A stretch of 64,000 nucleotides of DNA from Parelaphostrongylus tenuis (GCA_019055375.1 JAHQIW010007102.1:22991-86990); one strand, 5' to 3'. Shown: positions 1 to 15,400, counted from the first letter of the stretch. Notes: a model not told the origin generated them from the sequence alone. Translations and numbers: made by a program.

Positions 1-435
1 TCTTGAACGTCGTAGAATACTACTGGTCAAACACGTCTCCTCGCAACCTCGGGGATAGTCTGGCTATGGCTATTTTATAAGGCGGTGTTGTTGACCGCCG
101 GAGAGAGTTGAGAGGGAATTGGAGATCGGCTCCGCGGTCCGCTACGCGCATCGCAGCCACTCGCCACGGCGCTCTGCAATACTTTCTTATATTTTCACAT
201 TCCACCAAGGACTCAGAACCCTCTTGTCCGGCGCAGTATATTCGGAAAAGAGATACTGTCATCACGTTTCTTCTTTATCTTTCATCTAGCCGAAGAGATC
301 TGATTAGGATTTTGTTATACTTGAAGACCGCCAGTTTTGCCATGGATTTTTTCTCTGAAATTGTTTTAAAATTAGTGCTTTGGGCGAATATTTGCGCTGC
401 TCCTGGTTCAATGAGTGAAGTGCTAGATTTTCTAG
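1..435. other. Left edge, no gene recognised
   Basis: This is presumably an intron or an unrecognised 5' part of the RalGAP alpha gene. It has a GC-rich patch near 85-175 and open frames on both strands (a 112-codon frame at 108-446), but none resembles the RalGAP N-terminus or another family I know. Confidence 0.3.
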
Positions 436-3400
436 GTATTGGTTGATCCGATGGGTGAACAATCTGGCAGCGGCTCGACAGCAAGCAGTTGCCCAGTGGC
501 ACCCAGGAATGCTGCTTTATCATGACGCACTATTCGCATCTCATCGGGCGACTAACACTGCGTTGACTTTGATGAGGGAAGCGATGATGCTGCCTTTGCC
601 ATGTAGTAATGTAATTCAGAAGGTACTTCATTAATGATTTATCTGACAAAAGTGTACATTGTGAATCATAATATCAGACAGAATAACCAAGTTCGTTTGA
701 AGGTGGTTTCCACGCTCTCTTCGTGGCTTCTGCAGTATGAAATTCCTCCATTTGTGGCCAGTAACGAGGTTATTTTTGAGTTATGAGTCATAGTTTTTTT
801 GAAGCGTTTCCTTCTGTTTGCAGTTCTCCTTTACATTTCCGGTTATTTTCTGTTAGACGGCGACAAATGAATATTCGACCCCGTTTTCTGGACATGATTT
901 TTTCCTAGGAGTGTTAGTAATCATTCGAAAGCTTAAATCTCTGGCTAACGTGACCTGTTTTTCAAAGCGCACTCTTTTATAACGCTGTAATATTCAGATT
1001 AGAATTATGTTTCACACCCGCCGCGCGCCTTCATTTGTATCACGCCGTATAATTCGCTGAAAGCACGAAAGGCATGTGAATGTGTACAGGAAATTTCGTG
1101 GTATCTGAGTCAATAGTTTAACCTGAGTTTTTCAAAGTGGAGAAAAAATTCTTAATTGATTAATAAGTTGCATCTCACATCTCTAGCAGTTTAAGCCATT
1201 GATCAATCACACCGCCCCCCAACGCGTGGATTAGCCGCTAAACAAGCTCGCCGAACATATGAAACTCAATTTTATTTCCCTGCTACGCCGCAGTGAAACG
1301 ATCTTTCCTAGAAAATAAGAACAGCGTTGGAATCGTTGAAACCTAAGCTATCGAAATGTTACTAATAGTCTAAAGCAAGACCTCTTTCCGGCGAAATTTA
1401 AAGCACAAAATCTTTTTTTTCTCCTATAGCGCTATCAAAAGAGTTTTTCCGGAAAGCAAACACATCTCTGAGTTCTTCGAGACTTGTGCTATCGAAAGAG
1501 TACTAGCAGTCCAAGGAGGAGTTTGTCCAGCGAAATATGAACGAAATAAAAATCGTGTGATCGAGTGAAACAATTTAACGTACGGCTTTAGCCAAAGATT
1601 TAGGCTTTCGAATGATTACTAACACTTCTATGAAAAATTCTTGTCCAGCGAATGAGGTTGAATATCCATTTGACGCCGTCTTAACAGAAAAGTATGACAT
1701 TCCCTTATTTTTTTATCACTGCAGGTCTCAGTTGAGTCATCATCACTTCTACTCATCAACATGCTATTATCCTTCTTCCAATCCCCTTATTTGCTTCAAG
1801 CTGGTGACCGTCTATCGTCATCGATCACAACATCTTATGCAATTCTTCGCACATGTCGTGATCTTGTTACTCATCGTCACAATCTTCCTCGACCTTTACC
1901 AGTTAGAGTATGGTGAGTAGCGGTCTTCTATTCTTCATACTCTTATCATTTTTTTGCTTACAAGTCTCTGAAGATTAATTCTATCGTGGATTTTTTTGCT
2001 GCACTGTCAACCAGTTCAGTATGATTCAATTAACGCTGTATAATAGTAGTTGAAGTGTGAGCACTCTCTTGATTTTTGAAATTCTTTTTTTTTATTTTCA
2101 AAGGTTACCTTTAAGCTCATACTGTTTACAAGGTCTGAACTGATCTACCGCTTATGTCAATCTGCGACCAGAGTGTGTACACATTCGAACAAATATTCGC
2201 AGGAAATGTCTCCTGCATTTGCTTTGACTGTCCTTTCTAATATAGTCACCGTCAAGGTATGTTATTTCTTCAACATATGTGGGGAAATATGGTTTTTAAA
2301 GTTCATCGAGTGCATGTATCCGTACAAAGGATAAAGGGATAAGGCTTTCCGCGTTGATCGATCCCTGAGGAATGCGCCATGCATTCATCTTCACTTTATT
2401 TAAACTTCGTTTGAGGTGATTGAATACATATCTGGCTCTTAGAAATGACCTGCGGTGGCTTTCCGCTGTATCGAGTCAGCGCTGCTATCCACCCAGGCAG
2501 GTTTCGAACCAATTCGCCGACCCCGGAGAGATGGATGGCTTGGTGAACCATGAGCCCGAGATCGAACCATCGACCTTGTGTGCGACGCAGAACACCTCTG
2601 GGCACTGCGCCACATGTGTCATGTACAAGTGTTTATTATCTATTGAGTCTTTACTGTAGTTTTTCTTCACTTCATGTATCACACCCTTAATTCTTCTACT
2701 GAATGAGATTTTCACACCACTCGACAATACGTGCTGTGACTACGCCATCACTCATACATTTAGTTCTTCTCCTCGCATCAATCATCCAAAAAAGTCTTTA
2801 GGTTTTTCACATGGTTTCCACTACTGCTTGGAAATTTTTGGTTTTCACAGTTGCCATGCGTCTGTCTCTATCTTTGTCTCACAATGTCACCGTGTAGAAG
2901 ATACCATTATCTCGTTTCGCCTTTCTTTAATCCTAATCTCCCGTTCAGAAAAGTTACACCGGCTGTTACTTCGTAATTTGTAAACGCAATGAGGGCTATT
3001 TGGACCAGTTATTTTATCATATAGAAGAAGTTAGTCCGCACGAAAAATTTTCAGTTTATTGTCGGAAGCGTCCCAAAATGGAAGGACTAACGAAAATGAA
3101 TACAGGGCAGGAAGTTTGATATCGGTGACCGAAATGAAAATTGAAACCGTCTTGCAGAACTCTTTTTGGGACACGTGCTTCTTCATGAGATTTTCGTTTT
3201 TTGTGCAGAAGAAAGTCGCCAATGGCCATGGAAATAGTTCTCATAACTTTTTTTTTGCCTCTGCATTGATCAAATAATCGCTATACTTCTGGAAGAGCAG
3301 AGACGAAGTTGCTCACGACTAGATCTTGTTGTTAACAACTTCATGTCTGCTCCTCAGGTAGGTACTGGACATGAGAGTCATCCAGTGGCACGAGTCGTGT

Positions 3401-6400
3401 GGAAATCGACAATATTTTCACAAGCAAAGATTTTGCCTCTGTAATATCTTAGTGTTGCCTGGATTCTGCCGGATCCGATTGCCGACCATTCCGTGTAATA
3501 TTTTCTATGAGTCATAAGCGGAAACACCGCGTGCGCTCATCGTCTGAGCAAAGAAGTTAAGTCCTGTATGACAGAGAATATTTCCAATTGTCTCTTTACA
3601 TGAATTGACAGATAAAGAAAGATCTTACTGAGGATTACAAGGTGTTCTATTGAAGGCTTAAAACTTATGCCGAATTCGCCTCAGTTGCGCAAACAAAAAG
3701 TTTGCACAGCTTATCCACTTCTATCGAAAAGTTGCACGAAAATAAAGGGAAGCTGATATTCACTCTGTTGCATACATCTACCACGGCTGATAGTGAGTGA
3801 CAGCTCTCAGAAGATTTTTTGCAGTAGGATCTACAGAGTGGTTTCAAACAGGAAAGTTGTTGGAAACCTTGCAAAAATGACCTAGTTTGAAGAAGTGCTG
3901 TCAGGATCTGCATGATCACCATGTTCCGCTATAAGCCCTAACAAACGAAGGTGGGACTTTCACCATATCTTGCTACCATTGAAAGGTAGCGGAAGAGTTT
4001 TGTGCCCAAGCTTTCCGTTTCGCGATTCCCATTTCGGACCGAGAAATCTACGCCGGAGAAAAGCCATTCGGGTATTTTTTCCGAAAATTGGTGATGCAAT
4101 GGAAATTATGAAGAGGCACGGTTCCAGGACACGGTAAAATCACTCCCAGCTTCTTTGAAGCTTTGAGCCACAAACTACATGTACTCCTCGCAGCTCTATG
4201 ACACTTTAACTTCAGGAAGAGTAAATTTCTGACCAGTGAAGGGCGTCATGCACGGTCGTCTTGCCGAGGAATAGTGACTGGGAATGTCTTCGTTACTATT
4301 TTCCTGTATGCTGTTACTTAACTCTATAAACTGTTTTCGAACATTATCTATCAGACATTCCAAAGATTTTGGACAAGGCACAACCAGTCGAGAAAATAGG
4401 ATTCCGGCAGGTGTTCTAGGTTCTTATAAGGCAGGTTCTTATAGAGGTCCATCTGGACCACCAATAAGCGTTTGACAGCGTCGAAATTTACCTGTTACCT
4501 GTCGTCCCGTTAATCGTCGAGTGACTCGAGGGGGCACCAGCAATACTTTCATTTTTCCCTATCGCTTGCAAAAGTAGCCTAGTGGGTCCTCCTCCCTCTA
4601 GGAATTCGAGCAGCATAATGTCTTTTTCTAGGCTTCTCGTGAAGAAATCTTATCATAGGGTTAGTGCTCTTCCTGTGAAGCGGTTGACATTGTGATGAAT
4701 CCAGTCCGTACTGCTGTTATCCATCGGTTGTCGTTAAATACGCATTACGTATCCGGCTCACCTTATTTTCGACAGCCTGCGTGTCAGAACGACATTCTTC
4801 ACTTTCAGTCGATGACGCAGGTCAGAACTTCGGATCTTTTCTCTTATTTGCGAGATACGGGATACTCCTGGCATTGACTTCTCGACTGCGCGTTCAATAA
4901 CGCCAAATGATTTTTTATCCTGCTTAGGTAGCGACGAGATTTCTGCTGCATACGTTAGGGCAGAGATAATCGTCGAGTCGAAAAGGTGGGCACGGAGTTG
5001 GATAGGGTGAATGGAATATTCAAAACCATCCGTTTCTCATAAACATCGTTTTCGCTAGATTTAGTCGAAGACCAATCTTTCCAAGCGTTGTCAAAATCGA
5101 TCAGCATTCGTTTCGACTGATTGATGCTTGGTGTTATGAAGACAATATTATCAGCTATGCAAAGATGGTTTGATTGTCGTTCGTCGATTTTGCGCCCATG
5201 TCGTCCCATTCTAATGTTTGCATGACGTTTTAGAAGGTGGCAGTGAATAATTTTGGCGATATTGTTTCGCCTAGTCGAACTGCTCTTCTTCGCCAATATT
5301 AATGTCGGTATAGAGTGGCGACGTTTTGGTTGTGAAATCTCTGAATAGCTCGCGAAGGATCGTTATATGCGGAGTAGGGACGCCCTGGGTGTCCAGAGCC
5401 TCTATAACCGCTTCTGTTTTCACTAAATCAAAAGCTTTCTTCAAATCGATGGAAGTGAGACAGTACTCTCGTGAAACTTTAGTCAGTCTTGTGATGGTGT
5501 GAATGTGGTCTATGGTATTAAATCTTATTGGGAACCCTGCTTGTTTGCATGGCTTTCCTTCGTCTAGTGTTCTGTCAATGCTGCTTGGGATGACGCGAGT
5601 GAAGAGTTTATAGACGACAGACAGCAAGCAGATTGAGCGATAATTGCACATGTCATGGAAGTCTCCCTTTTTGAACAACAACACGGTCTTGCTGGTTTTC
5701 CACTGATCGAGAACCTTACATTCGGACAGGTAGTGATTGAAGAGCCGAGCCAGGGTGTTGATGAAAACTGGTGGTAGGTCCTTCAGGTGTTCTGGTTTTA
5801 TCGTGTCTGGACCAGGTGTTGTTGTATTCTTCACCCACCATATAGCGTGTCGGATTTTGGAAGGGAGAGCGGGCGGAATGACAAATTTATTCTATTTTAT
5901 AGGACGGTAAGAGGACATGGTTATTGAAGAGATCCGAGTAGTAATTGTGGATGATTTTCTCCACAGCTGTAAGTGTCCCGTCATGGACGTCAGAGTGCAA
6001 TCATTGATAACGTCGATGCCATGTAATTTTCTTATCCTAATCGACCACGGAGTCCGACCGTCCTATGTAGGAGCATTAGTTCACTGTTATCGGAATCACA
6101 GCATTAAAATATAACTTCTCTGTTGACTATTATCATAATTGCTATATCTATAAGGAAAGGAGTTTGACAAGATGCCAACATGTCGCCAATGCTGTTCGTC
6201 GCAGTATATAAGGTCGCCCTTGTTGATGACAAATCCCTATACACCTTTCATTTTGCTGTTGTCATCGTCTCCTTTTTGTACCAACGAAGCAGAGACGACT
6301 AAATGAATTCAACGAAACGGGAGAAAGGGCAGGACTTTGCATGAATAGGGCGAAAGCCCACTTCATACAAAACTTGTGATGTGAAGGCGACTAGTACGAG

Positions 6401-9400
6401 TTGAAAGGTACTTTTCATTACAGAAACCACTTCGTGTGTATATGTTGAACGTTCAGTAAACATGGAGGATTACTAAATAAGAAGGAGAGGAGCATGAGCC
6501 CATTTGGGTCCTTTTGAAGTAACCACGAACCAGTTGACGCACCCAAAACTGCGCACTCGCTTTCATTATGCAGCAGTCCTCTCAGCACTTTGTTGTGCAG
6601 CCAAGATAAGACGTGATCTCTAATACTCTAGCCAAGTACGAATTCCACACACAACCTGCAGATTCCTAAGCGATGGATTGTTGATTCTAACTTACAACGT
6701 TTAACCGGATTGAGAGTTCGGATCTTCGCATACTATCTCATCTTCTAGGTTAAGGAGAATGCATAACGACAGGGATACACAGATGGGTCAATCTCATAGT
6801 CAGAGGAACAGAGGACAAGTCTGCAGAAGAATTGTAGAGTGAACTCTATGGTGGTGCATACTCATCCTTTAACGACTACCTACACAATGAGTATACGCGT
6901 CTGAAACTAAAATCAATCAGTGGTACTGATAACTACGGATTTTTGCAGACACTAAGTTGAGTCATTTCCATCTGGAGTGGTGGGGAAACCGTACTGAAAC
7001 GTTTCCATTATCGTAGTCCCAAGAGCTGTGTTGGTTTTGTGTATTCGAATCGTAGACAGTCTTCTATCAATGCCTCAACGTTGATGAAATGAAGCGTGGT
7101 TGACCAGGGCTGAGATCAAGCCTGTGTCTTGGATGTATTGAGCGGCATAGCAATCTTTACGCTACATGTGCCTCTGTGTCGAATTATTGGCCAACATTGT
7201 ACTGATAGAGTGAGTCGCTCACGGTTTCACTGTAGATGTGAGCAGCAAGTAATTTCTTGTTGTAAACAGAGTTACCCGTGTGTTTTTTACTTAAATCTAA
7301 AAATCATCTGTCTGACTGTGTTGTCTAGGCTATACGTCATATTGATGTCGATGACAAACTTTGGGACGATGTTGCCACAGTTTTCCAACGCGGAATTTGG
7401 ATCCAAATGGCGCAGCAATGGGCAAGGGTTGGTCCTACGTTCTTCAAGGTTTCTCATCCATTGTTATCAACTTTTTCTCATTCAGATTTCTCTTAGTGTG
7501 ACTCGAGCACTTATACTACATCTTGCGCATGTAGATATATTCACTCTGGATGATTTTGTTAGAACTGGCAAGTGTTTGTTTGCCACAAGTAAGCGCCGTA
7601 CCTTGAATTTTCTTCTTTTTTTAGAATCATGGTTCTAAATCAAATAAAAAGATTACAACTGAAAGTGAGCCTGTGGAAGAGAATTCTGTGGATACCGAAT
7701 CGAGTAGTGATAACAGCTCTTTTCTCGACAGTGATGGTATCACCGGTGTAGTACAGGTGAGCTTCGGCGCAGTCCACTAGATCAAGTCTTAGTATACCTT
7801 TCCATAGGTTCAGCCATCACTCAGTCCTTTAGACTTGGTCGGGAAATGCAATGTCTTGGCTTCAAGTATGGCGTCGGCTCTTATGTATATTCGGACCCCA
7901 CAACACTAGCTTTGCGAACGCAAAGATTGCTGTTGAAACGTTATCGAACACTATCCATAGTCTTTTATTGGTCAGTTCCATGAGCATGAACTTTTAAAGT
8001 AAATCGTAAGAACTGTTCACTTGCTGTCATTACCATTACTCAATTGTTTTGTAATATAATTCGGATTTATTCTTCTCAATTCTTTTGAGAATTAATGTCG
8101 GTCTTCAAAATTATATTTTGAGATGATATGTCTTAGCTCAGAACAAACATCATCAATAAGAAAACCTGGAGAATAGGTCCATTGAACCCGTTGTGGGCGG
8201 CAGCATATTCGATATCGCGCATGGCGTGCGATTTTCGTTATTAAACAATTTCATCTTCGTTTTGGAGAAAGAACTTCAGGACTTGTATTTTTCTGATACG
8301 TCATAATTTTTTTCCACACGCTCATATACTTTTTGTGCACGTAAAACTTTTATGTGAGATGAAAACTCTGAATGTGAAACATAATATTGTTTCCGCTCAT
8401 ACAACGCACGATAAAGACCTCAAAAACCAAATTCAGCTTCGGAATCGCCGAGATTTGTGTTATGGAATAAGTGTATTATAGTGTAATTGAAAGTCATCTA
8501 CAAATCCTGGCCATGCAAACAAAGCAATTCGAATGTGAAACATAATTTTAGTTTCCTTGCTACGGCGCATTAAAGGTTTTATTAGAAAACATGCACAATA
8601 TTAAAATCACCGAGATTTGTGCTGAGTAAATACTAACATTCTAATAATAAAAACTTTGTTCAGCGAAAAAGACTCTTGAGGTGTTAAGGTGACCCTCATC
8701 GTCCGAAAAGAATTAGGCCAGCGAGATGTAGGTCAAGTCATACTAGTTGCGGAAATTCTGGGTTTCCGAAGGCCATTGAAGACAGTCTCAGCTTGGTCTG
8801 GTTTCCAAGCATTTCTTGCACAGGAAGTCTCGACATGCCTGGGTATCTTGTAGTCGGTAGGCGAGTGTGCATGGTAAATGAGGCAAAGTTCTGTAGCTGA
8901 GCTCGTCCAACTTCTGGCGCGGCATTAGTGCAACGTGTAACACCACGTTATGGAGGAAAAAAATTGTTTCCTTCCTATTGACCAATGCGGCGCTGTCGTT
9001 GGAGTTTCTGGCTTATTTGTCGACTCGGATAAGCGTGATTCTCCGCTTTTATCGTTTCCACCCGGAATCAGCTAGTTGTGACCGATCAAAGCAGCTGCTT
9101 ACTACAAAATGCTCGTTACGATCTCTTGTTGGTGCAATCTAGGTTTTAGAAACTATGCAGAGTTTCATCACGAAACAACTACTGAACCTATCGTCGCTGG
9201 TTATTGTAAAAAGATTCATTTGTCGCCACAAATCACAATACGAATGGGAAATCGGTCGTTATTGTTGCGCTGAGGAAACGTCTATCAAGCTCCAATGCGG
9301 CGATTTTTTTGTTTAGCATACAACTCTTGCCAAACAGTTATACGTATAGCTCTTACCAATATCTTCGAGTCATTGTCATCATTAGTAGAGTGCCGTCCGC

Positions 9401-12400
9401 CGCCTCCCTCAAATCAATATGTTAAAATTCTTCATGAAGATATTTCCCAAAACAACTGGGGATTGTGAACTCGTTAATACTTTCTTGGTGCCATACCTCA
9501 TCAATATTGCACATGTGAGTTTAAATTTGTGAAAGTAGGTTGGTCGAATTTGTTATTTCGACGAAACTTAATCTGTAAAGTCAAGCAACAATAATTCTGT
9601 GATGACCTAGAATTTATAAGCGAAAATGCAATAAAAAAAACTTCGCCATGATATTTAGTAGAGCAGCATTTAAAGAAAAACTCTTGTCGAAATGTTTGAT
9701 AGGAAAAAGGAAAGTTTGAATCCGACATAAGTCTTGAAAAATCTATTTAATAGTGCGTAAATTGTTAACATGTAAAGAAGTCTCTTTATCTTTATCTAGA
9801 ATTTTATTCTGTCAGACTAACATAGGCGGTTAACCTTTCAAACAACTTGATACCAGTGACCGAGTTCATTTCTTAAGGTAAATCTTGATCCGTTAGCACA
9901 CTGGATAACGTCGCGGCTGGTACAAACGCCTGTGGATCTATTGCCAAATTATATCGCATCTTTGGGCGCAGTGCTAAACAGTGGTCGTCAAGCATCATCT
10001 TCTCTGCAAACCCACATTCTACATGCTTTTGTTCGCCTTATCAAAGCTGGAGATCCGCAGGTGAATGTAGATCAAATAAGTGCTGTTGAATTGAACACAA
10101 AGTTCTTTGGAATTTCAAAAAAGAATGCTTAAAGTCTAAGCTAGGTTGGTACCCGGTGTTTCGGAGGTCTCGCCCTCCTCGTCAGTGATCCACGCGGCAC
10201 ATTAACATTCTGCCATCACCACATACGCCTCTCTGCGTGCTACAATGCAGCGCTTAATGTGGGGCGTTGGGTCACTGACGAGGAGGGCGAGACCTCCGAA
10301 ACACCGGTGTATGGCCTTGGCGTACCAACCTCGCTTAGACTTCAAGCTTTCCTTTTTGTAATTATTTTGAATGTTATATGAATTCGAGAAAACATATCTT
10401 GATTAGCTGACGCGAGGTTGGTAAATTAGTCGTAGAAGTTCGGCTGACGTTTCGGCGACCCGCCTTCTTCAGAGCCTGGGCGTATGTAGTATTAGACTAT
10501 TTGAATGATTCGAATGGTTTATTTATATGCTGCTAGGTCAAGTTAGAAGATCAAACGAAGGAACTGGCTTCCATTCTTTAACATCCAAGTAAAGCTTTTG
10601 GATAGTGGCTATAGTACAAAATGGTATCGAAAACCAAGTAACAAAAACATTTTGGTCAATCACCTTTCCTCTCATCCTTCACACATGAAAAAATCGCTAA
10701 TTAAAAACATGTTTCGAACGGCTAAAAATGTGTGCACAGGAGAAGAGGAAAGGATGAATCATTAGACTTGGCACGAAAAATTGCATTCCACGGCTACACA
10801 TCTGCTTTTTGGGAATATTCAAAAAGTGGAATTAGGTCCCGAAAGAACAATACTCCGCACCTGAATAAAGTTCCCTTCAAACTGCCATTTATATCAAACG
10901 AAATTAGTAGCGCGGTTAAAAGGTGCCTAAAAAGATGCGGTCTTGAAAATTCCGTGGTAGTTATTGAAGTCCCACCTCCCACCCTACGCCATCAGCTGAT
11001 CCGCAATAGACTTATGATCGATTGTGCAACACCAAAAACTGTATGATCTGCCTAACGGAAAAGGGGGATTGTATGAGATCGGGCACAATTTATTTACTAA
11101 CATGTAAAACATGCGGGGAAGAATATATAGGCGAAACGAGTAGACCACTTTTCATCCGCATAAAAGAACATCTAGATAGTAAATCTAAAATAGATAAAAC
11201 GAAACCTTTAGGTTTACATAGGGCACAAAAACACAACTACAACGATTTTGATGTGACTGTCACAATCCTAACGCAGGAATCAAAACCATCCACACGCAAG
11301 ACTCTTGAGGCATTTTGGATAAACGCCCAAAATCCCGAAATGAACCGGAAGGACGAGTGCTCACCATCACACAAGATCTCGCGCCCTTTCTTCGTTTGAT
11401 CTTCTAACTTGACCTAGGCAGCATATAAATAAGACCATTCGAATCATTCAAATAGGTTAATACTACATACGCCCAGACTCTGAAGTAGGCGGGTTGCCGA
11501 AACGTCAGCCGAACTTCTACGACTAATTTACCAACCTCGCGTCAGCTAATCGAGATAAGTTTTCTCGATTTTCATATAACAATTAATTATGCCGAGGTTT
11601 ATAGAAAGTCGAACTTTTGCATTATTTTGAGTGTTCATTACGAGGTTTTTAGAAACAGTCTATGCCATGAATCAGTTTTTGGAATGTTGCTGTGGGATAG
11701 TCTTTCAGTTATTCCTTCCGTATTGGTCATACAGGATTTTTTTTTTCGAGAAAAAAATTGACTTCGTGCTTTATGCATATCAGACTCTACTCATGTTACA
11801 TCTGAGTTTACATTCAATACCAATTAATCGTAGAAATGATAAGTTTGCTAGTTGTATCATCAATTTCGCTGACTCTGAACAATCAGTGTATCAAATGATG
11901 TTCTTTTTATTTAATCGCTCATAGCGGTGGTATGATGTTACAAATATATGTTACACTACTGACGCCATATTGCGCATCGCTCTTTCTACGCTGCAGCGCA
12001 CCTATCTGTCAGCGCCATCCGTCAACGGCCTGGCCCAGGTAGTATCAGATAGAGCACGCATTCCCTGAAAGAGTGAGATGCGGGTTCTAGTCCCGCCTGA
12101 CGCGAAAGTTTTGCACATCGCTCTACATCAACAATCAGTGTATCTAGTCAAAAATGTACACTTTTCAAAACTTCTCAACAAATTTGTGACAGATGAGATA
12201 TGTCGACGGTGCTCGATAAATTCTTTATCAGTTAGGGTAAAAAGGCTTCTTCTTCCACTACAATGGTGTGTATATAATATATATATAATATATTATATAT
12301 TTATATACATATATATACATACATGTACATATGTGTATACATATATGTTCATCTATGCATATACATACATATATGAACATATGAAGGATGAAAATGATAA

Positions 12401-15400
12401 AGCTCTTGGCGTTGATCAATTCCTGAGGGATGCGCCATGCATTTGTCTTTTTATAACTTCGTTTGAAGTGATTGAATGCACATCTAGTCCTTACAACGAC
12501 TCGCGGTGGCCTCCTGCAGTACTAAGTCAGTGCTGCTTATCCTCCCAGACAAGTTTGAGAACATTTTGGTTCCATTTTACCGACTCGAAAGTATGGATGG
12601 CTCGGGAGCCATGAGCGCGAAATCGAACCATCGACCTTGTGTGCGGTGCAGAGCACCTCTAACCACTGCGCCACGCGAGCTCTTTTATGTACATATTCAT
12701 ATGCATATATGTATACATACATGTGATTTTTTTCATATAACATTTCTATGATGGGGACAATGGAGTGGAGTGTTTAGTTATGCAGTCTCTCATTAAACAA
12801 GGTGCCACATTTTTACCCACTACCCCAGGCGCTCTTGCAATCCTTAGCCAGACCATGTTCAAAGTTACAAGAGGAACCAGTTGATTCGAACTGCAACAAG
12901 TGCCGAGATCCGCACAATAACTTTAATGACGAGTGGTCCTAGAACAGAGTAGAAGTACAATAATTTATTAATATATCTTCAGCCTTTTTTTTGCATCTTC
13001 TAGATTTTGATTGGTTTGATGTTCAAATTTGAAAAACGAAAACATTTTTGACACGAGGGTGATTGCCGCTCTACCCTATCGTGTTCTGCTAGACAATATC
13101 CTACAGTTCAATCTCTTCAGCTATCAGAATATGACCTTCAGCAGGAAAGGGAGGGGAAATCATTCGTGTGACATTTTTGAAAAATTCAAAAATGTTGTCG
13201 TGACAGATTGGCTCGATTTTTATCTCAATCGTTTTGTCTAGGTACTTCCACACATCACATCAATGTCTCCACGTCATTTATCGGCTCTTTCACAACATCT
13301 TCTTCAAGCTTTGCCATCAATGATTCCGCAATGCCAGTCGAATACACACATACTTAAGGCGCTTGCTTTGTTGAGCAGTTCAAGTGTAGCGGCAGAGCAA
13401 ATGCTTGTCAAGCAGGTGCGTTCAGATCGGATGTTCTTTCTGGTAGAGAAGTAATAAACTTCTGGTTTAAAAATGGTAGTTTTTCGGCGCTGATCATGTT
13501 CTTTGCTTCCTTGTATCCCATCTATGTAACTCTCAGTGATCAATTTGAGCGCTTTCATTAAAAAATAAGCTTACTGAATAGCAATGTAGTTAAAAAAACA
13601 GTAAATGTGATTATCTATCTTTTCTTATGAGTATGTCTCGTATAAAAAATTCCCTTATTTTCACTATAGACTAACACTTAGGGTGCGTTGTGAGTTGATT
13701 TTACTTGCATGGTGCGGAAACAGCTGGTTCCATCCTGGAATCAATTTGTCTCAGTTTGATATGAATGAAAGTCCTCGAATCTATAAATTCTTGCCTACAG
13801 GATAGAATTTTTATGTTTTACCCTAGATGGAATTTTGCTTTTCGGTGCTCTATCAAATTGTTCACTTCAGTTTAAACTTTGCGAACCCTTTCCTAGCCGT
13901 CCTTTCTGCAATCGTAGCATCGCCACCTCCATTGATCATGAGTGCCGCTTCACCAGAGTTTTTCTACGCACCATTCATGAGTGAGCGACAAGTGAATTCA
14001 AATCCAACACAGCTCTATCTCAAAGCAATATAGGCAAATTGCACATCAAAATGTTCGCAAGACAATGCGCAATTGAACGATAACAAAATAATGCAACTTT
14101 ACTTCTTTCAGTTGACGTTCACGGCTGTAGTGTTAAAACTTATGATAAAAAAAAGTAAAATATGACCACATTTCGGTAGACAAGTGACAAGAGCCAATGA
14201 TTCACCTTTCTGCAAGCTAGTGAGCGTCTTACTGCTTAATAGCTACTCCGACCATGACGGTAAGAAATCGAAAAAATGCACAATGAAGCTTGTGTTATAT
14301 GAGTAATCTCAAAAGATAGCCATACAATGAGTGAGTGGAACGAGTGAATCACCTTGGTGTGCCGGAATACCGTGTGGACCAGTTATCTAAAACGTTTCGC
14401 ACAGTCACGCCGGAAATTCTTGTGGGTGTCTCCAGATCAGAAACGTTAATTTCAATGAACAGCGAATGTAACTGGACAACGGCAGCACCTGTTAAACCTC
14501 TCGTAAATTATGAAAAATCATTTAACCGGGAAAAATATCTATAGGTACCAGTTAAAATCAAATTAGTGGCAAACAGTGATCCAGTGTTCTGAACAAACCT
14601 GATCAGAGATCGGACTCCTATCGAATCTGCCACTGAGGTGTGGACATGATGGTGAGAAGTGAGCAAAGAATGAACACAGAGCGTTTTCTTCTGACTAAGC
14701 AAACATTAGATAACACTTTAAGCACAGAATCCAAATCATATCAACGTACCGAGCATCCATCCATTTCTAGAGCGAAAGTTTTGTCTCGCATCACTCCACG
14801 AAAAAGTTGGCAAAGTCCCTTAGAAACTCACTGCTATAAATGCATACCACGCTGAAAGTGAATGACATTTTTGTCAAGTATCTAGCAAAGAAAGACAAAG
14901 AAAGAATAGTCTCATCACCGTAAACACCCATTGATTTTCACTAGTGAAGTCTTTCGCCGTTTATGTTGACTCGTTAGTAGGCATCCGCATGTCGAAGGGT
15001 TGTCCTGCGACCAAATGACAGATGAACCACGCCATGTTAGCTCGCGCTTGGGTAACATGCATTTGTTCTTGAGAATGAGATTTCTAGATTAAAAAAAGGT
15101 GAAACTCTCAATATACACGATAGTTGAAATAGAAGGCCATATGTACCTAAATCTTCTGTACGTATTCCCAAACGATTGCGCATCAAAAATAATTCCAAAA
15201 AAAAAAGAATGTCCAATGCCTAATCGAGGTTGGGACGCCAGGGCCTACACCGGTGCTTCGAGGTTTCGGCCTCCTCGTCAGTGACCCTCGCCCCACGTTA
15301 AGCCGTGCACTGTAGCACGGAGGGAGGCGTATGTGGCGATGGCATAGTGTACAATGACACTGGTCCATCACCTCTTTTCAGTCGATGGATTTCGTCTGTT

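Noticed and set aside
108..446. 112-codon open frame at the left edge
   Set aside because: It has no similarity to any family I know, and it overlaps the acceptor of the RalGAP exon at 436 in another frame.
3301..3357. Candidate RalGAP exon ([19 protein letters not shown]) with good borders
   Set aside because: The exons before and after it (ending SNIVTVK, starting [14 protein letters not shown]) join in phase without it and align to human RALGAPA1 with no gap.
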